A stretch of 64,000 bases of DNA, from contig JACKIK010000003.1 in assembly GCA_020638455.1 (NCBI GenBank), positions 62,001 through 126,000 on the forward strand, written 5' to 3'. The notes under the pieces were generated by a model. It was not told where the DNA came from and made no database searches. It saw only the letters and a program-made list of their open reading frames with translations. Below are positions 16,929 through 23,688 of this stretch, one piece after another. A program made the translations under genes and the position numbers. This DNA is from Hyphomonas sp. GTDB lineage: Bacteria; Pseudomonadota; Alphaproteobacteria; Caulobacterales; Hyphomonadaceae. The first letter of the stretch is position 1; each line of letters starts with the position of its first letter.

Positions 16929-18248
16929 TCATGACGCTTCCGAAGCGATGATCCAGTCGAGGATCTTTTCCGAGAAGCCGTCGATGCGCTGCCAGTCACC
17001 CTGGCCGACACCGTTCTGGTAGGATGCGACATTGACCATGTAGCCAAGGCCTTTCGGCGCATTGACGCGGTCGTGCGACTGTTCGTCGGTGAAGACGATC
17101 AGGCGGCGGCCCTTCCGGTCCACCTTGTCGATCGCCTCGCCGAGCCGCGTGCTCCAGTGCGCCTGCGACGACACGATGGCATCGCGCAGGGCGAAGCCGC
17201 GCCGGGCCGGCACTTTCACGGTCGTCTCCGAGAAGGTGTAGATTTCCACCTCCTCGCAGATTTCACGTGCGAGCACGGCGAGCCCGACCGCCGCATCGAG
17301 CCGGGACATTTCCGACCGGTACGACATCGGCGAGTCCATTGAGCCGGACACATCGACCAGCAAGGTCGTCTTGCCCTTCAGGCGTGCATGGCCCTCGATC
17401 GAGCGGAACATGGCGTTTTCCAGTTCCGGCTCGAGGTCCGGTGCGTAGCGTGCCGCCGCGATGAAGCGGTACGGCAGGACGCGGTCGACCCGCATGTCAT
17501 CAAGCGCCGTCGCGATGGTCCGCTTCGGTACGCCGGCGACCTGCATTCCGCGAAGGTTTCGCAACAGGGCAAGCGCCCCGAGCTTCTTCTCCGCGATCAG
17601 CCGCTCGAACGTCTCGCGCTTGTCGGCCCCGCCCGAAAGCGCGACCTCCCAGGTATCCGGCGAGGACAGCTCGCCCTCGGCAAGCTGTTTCCAGACCTTC
17701 TCCTGTTCGGTGTTCTTCGGCTTCGGGTGCACGAGGAACAGGACGTCACGCAGGCGCACGGCGCCATCGCGATCATACTTGGCAAGCTGGTAGGCGTCGA
17801 ACTTGGCGAAAGCGCGGGCAAGCCCTTTCTTCGCCTGTGCCGAAACCGCCGCCTTCTTGCGCTGCTGCAACGGCCCGAGCGCATCGACCCAGTAGATCGA
17901 CAGGAACTCGGTGAGTTCGTCCGGACGCTGAATGATCCGTTCAAGCGTGTCCGCCACCAGTGCCTTGTGCTCGTCATAGCGGGCCATTTCCCGCACGATG
18001 AGCAGCGGCGCATGGCGCAGCTTCATGTCCTCACGCGCCTCGACCGCCATCGCGGCGACCGTTTCAGCCTTCACCTTCGGCACGAGGTCTGCCATGCGTT
18101 CGGCAATCGAGACACCGTTCTCGTAGAACTGGTCTTCCCAGAGCATGCAGTTCATGAGGGCCCGGCGCAGCTGCTTCTCCGGCCCGAAGGCCCGGCCCTT
18201 CGCCCCCTCATGGGTGCGGGCGAACTGCCGTTTGTTTTTCGTCGCCAT
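16929..18248 (-). CDS. rsr: Ro60/Rsr orthologue: TROVE-domain RNA-binding protein with vWA domain
   Basis: A 439-residue Ro protein. Residues 20-270 are the TROVE HEAT-repeat ring (LRRALMNCMLWEDQFYENGV, LRHAPLLIVREMAR, ELTEFLSIYW). Residues 294-430 are a von Willebrand A domain with an intact MIDAS: DVSGS at 299-303, Thr367 and Asp388 in FTDEQ. In other species Ro rings bind ends of misfolded RNAs in the hole and Y RNAs on the outer surface, and the bacterial protein works with PNPase and in stress survival. GAGGAGAG precedes the ATG at 18248. The Y-RNA-like array ends 77 nt upstream on the same strand, so both may come from one primary transcript. Confidence 0.92.
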   Translation of the reverse strand: MATKNKRQFARTHEGAKGRAFGPEKQLRRALMNCMLWEDQFYENGVSIAERMADLVPKVKAETVAAMAVEAREDMKLRHAPLLIVREMARYDEHKALVADTLERIIQRPDELTEFLSIYWVDALGPLQQRKKAAVSAQAKKGLARAFAKFDAYQLAKYDRDGAVRLRDVLFLVHPKPKNTEQEKVWKQLAEGELSSPDTWEVALSGGADKRETFERLIAEKKLGALALLRNLRGMQVAGVPKRTIATALDDMRVDRVLPYRFIAAARYAPDLEPELENAMFRSIEGHARLKGKTTLLVDVSGSMDSPMSYRSEMSRLDAAVGLAVLAREICEEVEIYTFSETTVKVPARRGFALRDAIVSSQAHWSTRLGEAIDKVDRKGRRLIVFTDEQSHDRVNAPKGLGYMVNVASYQNGVGQGDWQRIDGFSEKILDWIIASEAS

Positions 18249-18325
18249 GACACTCTCCTCTGGCAGACTGGACTAAACTTACAAATGGCACCGGCGGCAA
18301 GCGCAACCGGAAGACAGTACGAAAG

Positions 18326-18479
18326 CCGGCCGGGGAACAGGCGGAACTCGCAACCCGGGTTTCCCCGGAACGCGCTCTATCCGATTGAGCTACAGGCCCT
18401 CATGTCGGGCCTGACGGGACTCGAACCCGCAACCTCGCGATTAAAAGTCGAAGGAACGAACTCCTTCACCACCGGCCGG
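18326..18479 (-). ncRNA. Y-RNA-like unit E with permuted tRNA mimic (UUU anticodon-like loop)
   Basis: Closed by CCGGCCGG/CCGGCCGG (18472-18479 with 18326-18333). Inside are TGGTGAAG on the 5' side and CTGTTCC on the 3' side, then GAGTTCG/CGAGTTC. The insert is a tRNA in circularly permuted order: anticodon-like hairpin CGA-CTTTTAA-TCG (18438-18450), AGGTT variable segment, T arm GCGGG-TTCGAGT-CCCGT (18414-18430), acceptor-like hairpin CAGGCCC-GACATGA-GGGCCTG (7 bp perfect, 18393-18413), and D arm TA-GCTC-AATCGGATA-GAGC (18374-18392). CCGGG-GAAA-CCCGG (18355-18368) follows. It is the last unit before the Ro start codon. Confidence 0.85.
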
Positions 18480-18486
18480 AATGGAA

Positions 18487-18641
18487 TTAACGGGGAACAG
18501 CCGACAAGATGTTAGCCCTTGCGGGCGACTGAGCTACACGCTTTGGGCCTTGCCCGCCGCGGGTGCGATTTGAACGCACGACCTCTGCACCTTGCGACGC
18601 AGCGCTCTTTCCGATGCACACCTTGCCTTCACCACCGCCAA
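18487..18641 (-). ncRNA. Y-RNA-like unit D with degenerate tRNA mimic
   Basis: Lower stem TTGGCGG/CCGTTAA (two G-U pairs; 18635-18641 with 18487-18493), TGGTGAAG and CTGTTCC strands, then the upper stem GCAAGGTGT/ACATCTTGT. The insert has a hairpin CTGCG-TCGCAAGG-TGCAG (18585-18602), AGGTC, a perfect T arm GTGCG-TTCAAAT-CGCAC (18563-18579), no proper acceptor pairing, the start of a D arm (TAGCTCAGTC, 18527-18536) that lacks its second strand, and GCCC-GCAA-GGGC (18515-18526). A stretch ATCGGAA before the first hairpin could be an anticodon-like loop, which would make that hairpin a long variable arm. Confidence 0.75.
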
Positions 18642-18649
18642 AGACGGCA

Positions 18650-18808
18650 CCATACCGGGGAACAGGCGAGACCTGAGACGCCGGGTTGCCCCGGCACGTG
18701 CTCTACCAGACTGAGCTACAGGCGCGGCGGGAGCCTTGCCTGGCGGGATTCGAACCCGCGACACCGTCATCCCAAACGAAGTAACAGATCTCTTCACCAC
18801 CGGTGTGG
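18650..18808 (-). ncRNA. Y-RNA-like unit C with permuted tRNA mimic (UGG anticodon-like loop)
   Basis: Lower stem CCACACCGG/CCGGTATGG with one mismatch (18800-18808 with 18650-18658), TGGTGAAG and CTGTTCC strands, then AGATCTG/CAGGTCT. The insert reads: anticodon-like arm CTTCG-TTTGGGA-TGACG (18765-18781), variable segment GTGTC, T arm GCGGG-TTCGAAT-CCCGC (18743-18759), acceptor-like CAGGC/GCCTG with a 14-nt loop (18719-18742), D arm TA-GCTC-AGTCTGGTA-GAGC (18700-18718), and GCCGGG-GCAA-CCCGGC (18680-18695). The UUUGGGA loop and AGTCTGGTAG D loop both look like tRNA-Pro(UGG). Confidence 0.85.
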
Positions 18809-18815
18809 CGTTTGG

Positions 18816-18933
18816 TTTGCCGGGGAACCGTCGAAAGCGGAGACGGATACACTGTTCGCAAACGCGAACGTGATCCTACGGCCATGCGGCCGTCGTTTGC
18901 AGCGAAGAAACCGCTCTCTTCACCACCGGCAAA
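18816..18933 (-). ncRNA. Y-RNA-like unit B without T and D arms (GCA anticodon-like loop)
   Basis: Lower stem TTTGCCGG/CCGGCAAA is perfect (18926-18933 with 18816-18823). The shared strands are TGGTGAAG and CGGTTCC (one change from CTGTTCC), and the upper stem is AGAGCGG/CCGCTTT. CTTCG-CTGCAAA-CGACG (18891-18907) has the 5-7-5 form of an anticodon arm with triplet GCA. Instead of T and D arms there are two plain hairpins, ACGGCC-ATGC-GGCCGT (18878-18893, as read on the plus strand) and GTTCGC-GTTT-GCGAAC (18854-18869). Confidence 0.7.
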
Positions 18934-18938
18934 TCTGT

Positions 18939-19005
18939 ATCAGGGGAACAGCCGGCGCGGCCTTGGGTTTGGCATACGAAGAACTCCGCACCTTCACCAC
19001 CTGAT
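18939..19005 (-). ncRNA. Y-RNA-like unit A, minimal form
   Basis: The shortest unit (67 nt) and the first on the minus strand. Lower stem ATCAGG/CCTGAT (19000-19005 with 18939-18944), the shared TGGTGAAG and CTGTTCC strands, and upper stem GTGCGG/CCGCGC. The loop keeps TTCTTCG followed by TATGCCAA, which aligns with the anticodon-loop position of the other units (GCC in the triplet place) but has hardly any stem. It looks like a Y RNA reduced to its Ro-binding part. Confidence 0.65.
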
Positions 19006-19027
19006 GTCTCAAAAAAACTCCTCTCGT

Positions 19028-19041
19028 TTCCGAATTCGGAA
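19028..19041. promoter_or_regulatory. 14-bp perfect palindrome before the Y-RNA array
   Basis: TTCCGAATTCGGAA is perfectly symmetrical, 23 nt upstream of unit A, and next to a second dyad TTCCGG-6-CCGGAA (19042-19059). It could be an operator for the array. I see no good -35/-10 pair and no -24/-12 sigma54 motif between it and unit A. Confidence 0.4.
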
Positions 19042-19060
19042 TTCCGGTGAGGGCCGGAAA

Positions 19061-19095
19061 CAAAAACCCCTCCGGAGCTTTGGCTCGGGAGGGGT
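19061..19095 (-). terminator. Rho-independent terminator upstream of the Y-RNA array
   Basis: On the minus strand ACCCCTCC pairs with GGAGGGGT (19066-19073 with 19088-19095), an inner GAGC/GCTC extends the stem, and TTTTTG follows. It ends the short transcript from the promoter at 19280-19308; read-through would enter the array. Confidence 0.85.
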
Positions 19096-19122
19096 CCGGA
19101 AACGAACCGTGTCGGAACGGCC

Positions 19123-19239
19123 TCAGGCCATTCCGCCTCCGCGAGTGCGCACGCATGACTGTCCGCCCGCGCATGGCAGCACGTTCGCCCAGTCCTTCTG
19201 CAGGAAGATCGTATGTGTACGTTCCATTTCCTGTTCCAT
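19123..19239 (-). CDS. Possible 38-aa peptide in a short transcript
   Basis: A frame of 38 codons, MEQEMERTHTIF... with a PCAGGQSC segment, lies between a strong promoter (19280-19308) and a terminator (19061-19095), the stop being 27 nt before the terminator. The ribosome-binding site is poor (GAGCGAGCGA). The transcript could equally be a non-coding RNA of about 210 nt; a GCCGG-8-CCGGC hairpin stands near its 5' end. No homology is recognised. Confidence 0.3.
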   Translation of the reverse strand: MEQEMERTHTIFLQKDWANVLPCAGGQSCVRTRGGGMA

Positions 19240-19279
19240 TCGCTCGCTCGCTGCCGGTCTCATTGCCGGCGAGGCGCGC

Positions 19280-19308
19280 GATATGCGCCGTGCACCGAGC
19301 AATGTCAA
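19280..19308 (-). promoter_or_regulatory. Strong sigma70-type promoter
   Basis: TTGACA (19303-19308), a 17-bp spacer and CATATC (19280-19285) on the minus strand. It faces the 38-codon frame, the terminator and, beyond that, the Y-RNA array and the Ro gene. It is the best promoter visible upstream of the array. Confidence 0.7.
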
Positions 19309-19355
19309 CACGCCCCGCAATAAATTTTCGAAATAATCGGAATGAGCACACCGCC

Positions 19356-19976
19356 TTATGGCGAGAGCAGGCGGCGGAAGAGGCCGACCTGATCGTGCGC
19401 CATGCGCAGGCGCGCTTCGTCCGGCAATTCATCCCAGTGGCGCAGCACCCACAGGTCCAGCGCCTCGCCGAGCCCCATGGCCGCATCCACCATCAGCGTC
19501 TCCGGCAGGTCCGTACGGACCGCGCCCAGCGCCTGCCCCTTGCGTACGAGATCCGTCAGCCAGCGCCGCGCCGCCGCAAAGGAGCGCTCCGTCGGCGCGC
19601 TGTGCGCCGGGTCGGATCGCAGGCGATAGAACATCCGTCCCATCTTCACATACCAGGCATTGCTGTTGCCGAGCATGATGAAGCGGAGCGCCGTCGCCTC
19701 CATTTCGTCCCAGAAGTTTTCCGCCGTCAGCTTGCTGTCGTCGAAGCCGCCCACCTGCCGGAACAGGTATGCCAGCGAACGGTCCACCAGTGTCGTGAAC
19801 AGGTCCGCCTTGTCGTCGAAATAATAGTAGAGCGAACTTTTGCTCATGCCCGCCAGTTCGAGGATGCGGTTGAGCGAGGCCGCGTCATAGCCTTTCGCGG
19901 CGAATTCTTCCGCTGCGCTGTCGATCAGGCGCTGCTGCTTGTCGGGTTCGAGATTCTCGAAACGTGAACGGCTCAT
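19356..19976 (-). CDS. TetR/AcrR-family transcriptional regulator
   Basis: A 206-residue regulator. The DNA-binding part is RLIDSAAEEFAAKGYDAASLNRILELAGMSKSSLYYYFDDKADLF (about residues 16-60), with the SSLYYYF recognition-helix end typical of the family. The C-terminal domain is helical and rich in aromatic residues, so a hydrophobic inducer is likely. It diverges from the FAD monooxygenase at 20107, and a 20-bp inverted repeat lies between them, so it probably controls that enzyme and itself. Confidence 0.93.
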   Translation of the reverse strand: MSRSRFENLEPDKQQRLIDSAAEEFAAKGYDAASLNRILELAGMSKSSLYYYFDDKADLFTTLVDRSLAYLFRQVGGFDDSKLTAENFWDEMEATALRFIMLGNSNAWYVKMGRMFYRLRSDPAHSAPTERSFAAARRWLTDLVRKGQALGAVRTDLPETLMVDAAMGLGEALDLWVLRHWDELPDEARLRMAHDQVGLFRRLLSP

Positions 19977-20015
19977 CCCTTGACCCTACACCGCGCCGGG
20001 ACTACGTACCAGTCG

Positions 20016-20035
20016 TGTGGACCGGGTGGTCCACA
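20016..20035. promoter_or_regulatory. Inverted-repeat operator between the TetR and FAD-monooxygenase genes
   Basis: TGTGGACC-GGGT-GGTCCACA is a perfect 8-bp dyad with a 4-bp centre, 39 bp from the TetR start and 71 bp from the monooxygenase start. Position and size fit a TetR dimer site controlling both genes. Confidence 0.7.
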
Positions 20036-20106
20036 ACCCTGACGGACCGCAGGCCCGCCAGAGCCTGAGCAATGCATATTGAACGGTTCGAACGGAGTTA
20101 TCCCCC

Positions 20107-21291
20107 ATGAAAATAGCAATCAGCGGCGCCGGCGTGGCCGGCCCGGCCCTTGCCCATTGGCTTTTGCGCACGGGCCATGAGCCCACCCTGATCGAGGAGG
20201 CACCGGAGTTCCGCGCAGGCGGCTACGTCATCGACTTCTGGGGCATCGGCTATGATGTGATTGAGAAAATGGGGATCCTGCCGGAGGTGCTGGCGCGCGG
20301 CTATCAGGTGCAGGAAGTGCGGCTGGTGAAGGAAAGTGGTGCAAAGGCCGCCGGCTTCTCCGCTGACGTATTCCGCCGCATGACGCATGACCGGTTCACC
20401 AGTCTGCCGCGCGGCGACCTTGCTGAAATCATCTATGACTCGGTGAAGGACAAGGCCGAGACGCTGTTCGGCAACAGCGTAACCAAAGTGCAGGATACCG
20501 GCGACGCCGTATCGGTGACGCTGCTGAGTGGCGAAACGAGGAATTTCGACCTGCTGATCGGTGCCGATGGCCTGCATTCCAATGTCCGCCGTCTTGTCTG
20601 GGGCGAGCAGGAGGCGTTCGAACGGCCGGTCGGCTTTCATGTCGCCGCCTTCGTCTGTTCGGATTATCCGCACCGCGACGAGGACGCCTATGTCAGCTTT
20701 GCCGTCCCTGACCTGAGCATTTCGCGCTTCGCCCTGCGCGACAATCGCACACTCGCCCTGTTCATCTTCGGCAATGACCGCATGACGGGTCCGATGCCGC
20801 ACGACCCAGCCGCGAAGAAGGCCCTGCTTCATCAGATCTTTGCCGGTGCCGGATGGGAAACGCACGACCTGCTCGATGCCATGGACGAGACGAACGAGAT
20901 CTATCTCGACCGAGTGAGCCAGAGCGTTGTCCCGTCGTGGAGCAAGGGACGGACTGTGTTGATCGGCGATGCGGCCGCCTGCCCGTCCCTGCTGGCCGGC
21001 GAAGGCACCGGGCTGGCGATCGCCGAAGCCTATGTGCTGGCCGGGGAGCTGAAGCAGGCGGGCAGCGACGTGCCGGCAGCGCTTCGGGCTTATGAAACCC
21101 GCCTCCGCCCGTTCCTGGAAGGCAAGCAGAAGGCCGCCCTTGCCATGGCGTCCACCTTTGCGCCGAAAACGAAATTCGGTATCTGGCTGCGCAATATGGC
21201 GACCCACCTGATGGTCATCCCGCCAATCGCCGACATGTTCGTCGGCGACAGCGTGAAGGACGATGTCGACCTGCCGGACTACGGCATGTAG
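20107..21291 (+). CDS. FAD-dependent monooxygenase (PHBH/TetX-like)
   Basis: A 394-residue class-A flavoprotein hydroxylase. GAGVAGPALAHWLLRTGH at residues 7-24 binds the ADP part of FAD, LIGADGLHSNVRRLVWG is the DG motif that also contacts NADPH, and VLIGDAAACPSLLAGEGTGLAIAEAYVLAGEL is the GD motif for the ribityl chain. Related enzymes hydroxylate aromatic compounds or antibiotics. It has no membrane segment. It is divergent from a TetR regulator, a common arrangement for inducible detoxification. Confidence 0.9.
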   Translation: MKIAISGAGVAGPALAHWLLRTGHEPTLIEEAPEFRAGGYVIDFWGIGYDVIEKMGILPEVLARGYQVQEVRLVKESGAKAAGFSADVFRRMTHDRFTSLPRGDLAEIIYDSVKDKAETLFGNSVTKVQDTGDAVSVTLLSGETRNFDLLIGADGLHSNVRRLVWGEQEAFERPVGFHVAAFVCSDYPHRDEDAYVSFAVPDLSISRFALRDNRTLALFIFGNDRMTGPMPHDPAAKKALLHQIFAGAGWETHDLLDAMDETNEIYLDRVSQSVVPSWSKGRTVLIGDAAACPSLLAGEGTGLAIAEAYVLAGELKQAGSDVPAALRAYETRLRPFLEGKQKAALAMASTFAPKTKFGIWLRNMATHLMVIPPIADMFVGDSVKDDVDLPDYGM

Positions 21292-21307
21292 CCGGTCCGG
21301 AGGCGGA

Positions 21308-21901
21308 CTATTCCTGCTCGCGCATGTAGATCGAATTCTTCGGCCTGGCGAAGACACGCTCGACCATCGGCTCGAAGAATTCGAGCGGCTCGCTTTCATA
21401 GTCCGGGTCGAAGGCGGCCTGATCGTATTTGTGGCAGAACTCGGCGCAGCGCTGGAAGTGCGGGCTGTCCTTGAACCGGTCCCGCATGTTCCTGTCGAGG
21501 CCGAGATATTCGAAGAAATAATAGCCCTGGAAGATGCCGTGGTTGGCGATCATCCAGTGGTTTTCTTCGGACACGAAGGGCTTCAGGATCGCAGCGGCAA
21601 TATCGGCATGGTTCATGCTGCCCAGCGTGTCGCCGATATCGTGCAGGAGGGCACAGACGACATATTCCTCGTCGCGGCCGTCGCGGTGGGCGCGTGTCGC
21701 CGTCTGCAGGGAATGCTCCAGCCGGTCGACCGGAAAGCCGCCGAAATCGCCGTCCAGCAGGCGGAGATGGTCGAGCACCCGTCTGGCGAGGCCCTTGTTG
21801 AACTCCCGCGAGTTCGCGCCGATGATGTTCCAGTCTTCCTGCGTGCCTTCCGCCATTTCGCGGAATTTTGCGCGCTGGCCGAGGTCGTGTCCGTCTGCCA
21901 T
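21308..21901 (-). CDS. HD-domain protein, PhnZ-like diiron family candidate
   Basis: A 197-residue HD-domain protein. His63 (LEHSLQTATRAH), the HD pair 87-88 (LLHDIGDTLGSMNHADIAAA) and further histidines at 98, 115 and 121 make the metal site. The pattern with FQGYYFFEYLG and the late KYDQAAFDPDYESEPLEFFEP is closer to the PhnZ/TmpB type of HD oxygenases than to nucleotide phosphohydrolases, but this is judged by eye. GGGAGG precedes the ATG at 21901. It follows the amino-acid permease by 70 bp on the same strand. Confidence 0.75.
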   Translation of the reverse strand: MADGHDLGQRAKFREMAEGTQEDWNIIGANSREFNKGLARRVLDHLRLLDGDFGGFPVDRLEHSLQTATRAHRDGRDEEYVVCALLHDIGDTLGSMNHADIAAAILKPFVSEENHWMIANHGIFQGYYFFEYLGLDRNMRDRFKDSPHFQRCAEFCHKYDQAAFDPDYESEPLEFFEPMVERVFARPKNSIYMREQE

Positions 21902-21971
21902 GGCTATGTCCTCCCTGTTCTTTGCCGGAAGAATAGACCAGACGCGGCCTGCGCGAAACCTTGTCCCGGCG

Positions 21972-23555
21972 TCAGTTGATCGGCGGCACGGCCGGCGGCG
22001 GCACGTCCGCATCCTCTTCATGCACCTCGATCAGCCCGCGCCCGACATGGCTGTGGCCGCGGCTGTAGAGGAAGTAGATCAGCAGCCCGATCGCGCCCCA
22101 GACCGGCAGCACCATCTTCGCGATGAAGGGCAGGTTCAGGTACAGGCCGAGGCAGCCAATCGCGGCGATCGGCGCAATGATCCACACCAGAGGCGTCCGG
22201 AACGGACGGTAGCGGCCGGGATCGCTGCGGCGCAGGATCATGACGGCAATGGCCACCATGAAGAAGGCGAACAGCGTGCCGGAGTTGGAAATATCCGCCA
22301 GCTGGCCGACCGGGAAGAAAGCGCCGGCAACGGCAACACAGATGCCGGTAAAGATGGTCATCTTCCACGGCGTGTGGAATTTCGGGTGCACGTCGGCAAG
22401 CTTCTCCGGCAGCAGGCCGTCGCGCGCCATCACGAAAAAGATCCGCGTCTGGCCGAAGATCATCATCAGAATCACGGATGGCAGCGCCAGCGTCGCGGCG
22501 AGGCCCACCAGATTGCCGACGGCCGGGAAATTGATCCGGCGTAGAGTTTCGGCCAGCGCTTCCTTCGAGCAGACAATCGGAGCGTCCCCTGCGGCCGCCA
22601 TCTCGGCGCAGCGATTGGCGAAGTCCGACCCGTCCGGCGGCAGCACAGCACCCGCCGCATCGCGCAACGGTTGCGCCCCGACGGTGCCGATCACACCGGC
22701 GGCGACCAGCAGGTAAAAGACCGTGCAGATCGCCAGCGATCCGATCAGGCCGATCGGCACGTTGCGCTGCGGGTTCTTGGTCTCCTCCGCCGCCGTCGAG
22801 ACGGCATCGAAGCCGACATAGGCGAAGAAAATCGACGCCGCCGCCCCGACCACGCCGAGCCCGTCATGACCTAGCAGGCCGGTCGGCATCATCGGGGAGA
22901 AATTCTCGCCCTTCAGGATCGGCAGGCTGAGCGCGATAAAGGCGGTGAGCGCCGCCACCTTGATGGCAACCAGGACCGCATTGACCGTGGCGCTCTCGCT
23001 GGTGCCGATCACCAGCAGCCAGGTGACCCCAGCGGCCACGATGATCGCCGGCAGGTTCACCACGCCATGGCTGAAATCGACTGTCGGGAGGATTCCGTTG
23101 AGGCCCCATGCGGGGCCGCTACTGAGCGCACTGGGCAAGGCAAATCCGGTCAGGTTGTGGATCAGGCCCATCACATAACCGGACCAGCCGACACACACGG
23201 CCGACGCCGCCACCGCGTATTCGAGAATCAGCGCCCAGCCGACCATCCAGGCCAGCAATTCCCCCATCACCGCATAAGTATACGTGTAGGCCGAGCCCGA
23301 TACCGGCACCATGGAGGCGAGTTCCGAATAGCAAAGCGCCGCCACCGCGCAGACGAAGCCGGCAATGATGAACGAGAACATCATGCCCGGTCCGGCCTTC
23401 TGGGCCGCGGCCGCCGTCAGCACGAAAATACCTGTGCCGATAATGGCGCCAATGCCCAGCATGGTGAGCTGGAAGGCTCCCAGCGAACGGTGCAGCGATT
23501 TCTTCTCGGCGGTCGCAAGGATGGCGTCGAGTGGCTTGATCCGGTCGATTATCAT
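21972..23555 (-). CDS. APC-family amino acid permease (cationic amino acid transporter type)
   Basis: A 527-residue inner-membrane permease with about 12-14 hydrophobic segments. TM1 has GIGAIIGTGIFVLTA, the broken-helix signature of the APC fold, and FFAYVGFDAVSTAAEETKNPQRNVPIGLIGSL is the TM6 signature of the CAT subgroup. A loop between the middle segments carries three cysteines (NRCAEMAAAGDAPIVC). It is likely a proton-linked importer or exchanger for amino acids. A strong terminator (23630-23659) upstream isolates it from the PcfJ-like gene, so it has its own promoter. Confidence 0.92.
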   Translation of the reverse strand: MIIDRIKPLDAILATAEKKSLHRSLGAFQLTMLGIGAIIGTGIFVLTAAAAQKAGPGMMFSFIIAGFVCAVAALCYSELASMVPVSGSAYTYTYAVMGELLAWMVGWALILEYAVAASAVCVGWSGYVMGLIHNLTGFALPSALSSGPAWGLNGILPTVDFSHGVVNLPAIIVAAGVTWLLVIGTSESATVNAVLVAIKVAALTAFIALSLPILKGENFSPMMPTGLLGHDGLGVVGAAASIFFAYVGFDAVSTAAEETKNPQRNVPIGLIGSLAICTVFYLLVAAGVIGTVGAQPLRDAAGAVLPPDGSDFANRCAEMAAAGDAPIVCSKEALAETLRRINFPAVGNLVGLAATLALPSVILMMIFGQTRIFFVMARDGLLPEKLADVHPKFHTPWKMTIFTGICVAVAGAFFPVGQLADISNSGTLFAFFMVAIAVMILRRSDPGRYRPFRTPLVWIIAPIAAIGCLGLYLNLPFIAKMVLPVWGAIGLLIYFLYSRGHSHVGRGLIEVHEEDADVPPPAVPPIN

Positions 23556-23629
23556 GGAAGTGGGCTCCAGCTCCGTTGTCCCGCAGCGACCCTATCCACA
23601 ATTCCGTCACGTACAAGACGAGCCAAATG

Positions 23630-23659
23630 AAAAACCCCTCCCCGTTTCCGGGGAGGGGT
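23630..23659 (-). terminator. Rho-independent terminator of the PcfJ-like gene
   Basis: On the minus strand ACCCCTCCCC pairs with GGGGAGGGGT around GGAAAC and is followed by TTTTTC. It lies 30 bp downstream of the stop at 23689. Confidence 0.9.
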
Positions 23660-23688
23660 CGCACGCCTTCTGCACAGCGCCTGCGGGG

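Noticed and set aside
18326..18808. Ordinary tRNA genes suggested by GGTTCGAATCCC and TAGCTCAGT...TAGAGC
   Set aside because: The arms are in the wrong order, acceptor strands are closed by a loop and there is no discriminator or CCA end, so these are permuted mimics, not tRNAs.
18519..19004. Plus-strand open frame through the Y-RNA array
   Set aside because: The sequence is explained by RNA stems with covariation on the minus strand, and the frame has no start signals.
18326..19005. CRISPR array
   Set aside because: The repeated 10-mer CTTCACCACC recurs at uneven distances (about 70-165 nt), units are internally structured and no cas genes are near.
18249..19030. Sigma54 promoter as in the enterobacterial rsr-rtc operon
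   Set aside because: No TGGCAC-N5-TTGCW-like sequence is seen before the array or before rtcB, and no rtcR gene is in the window.
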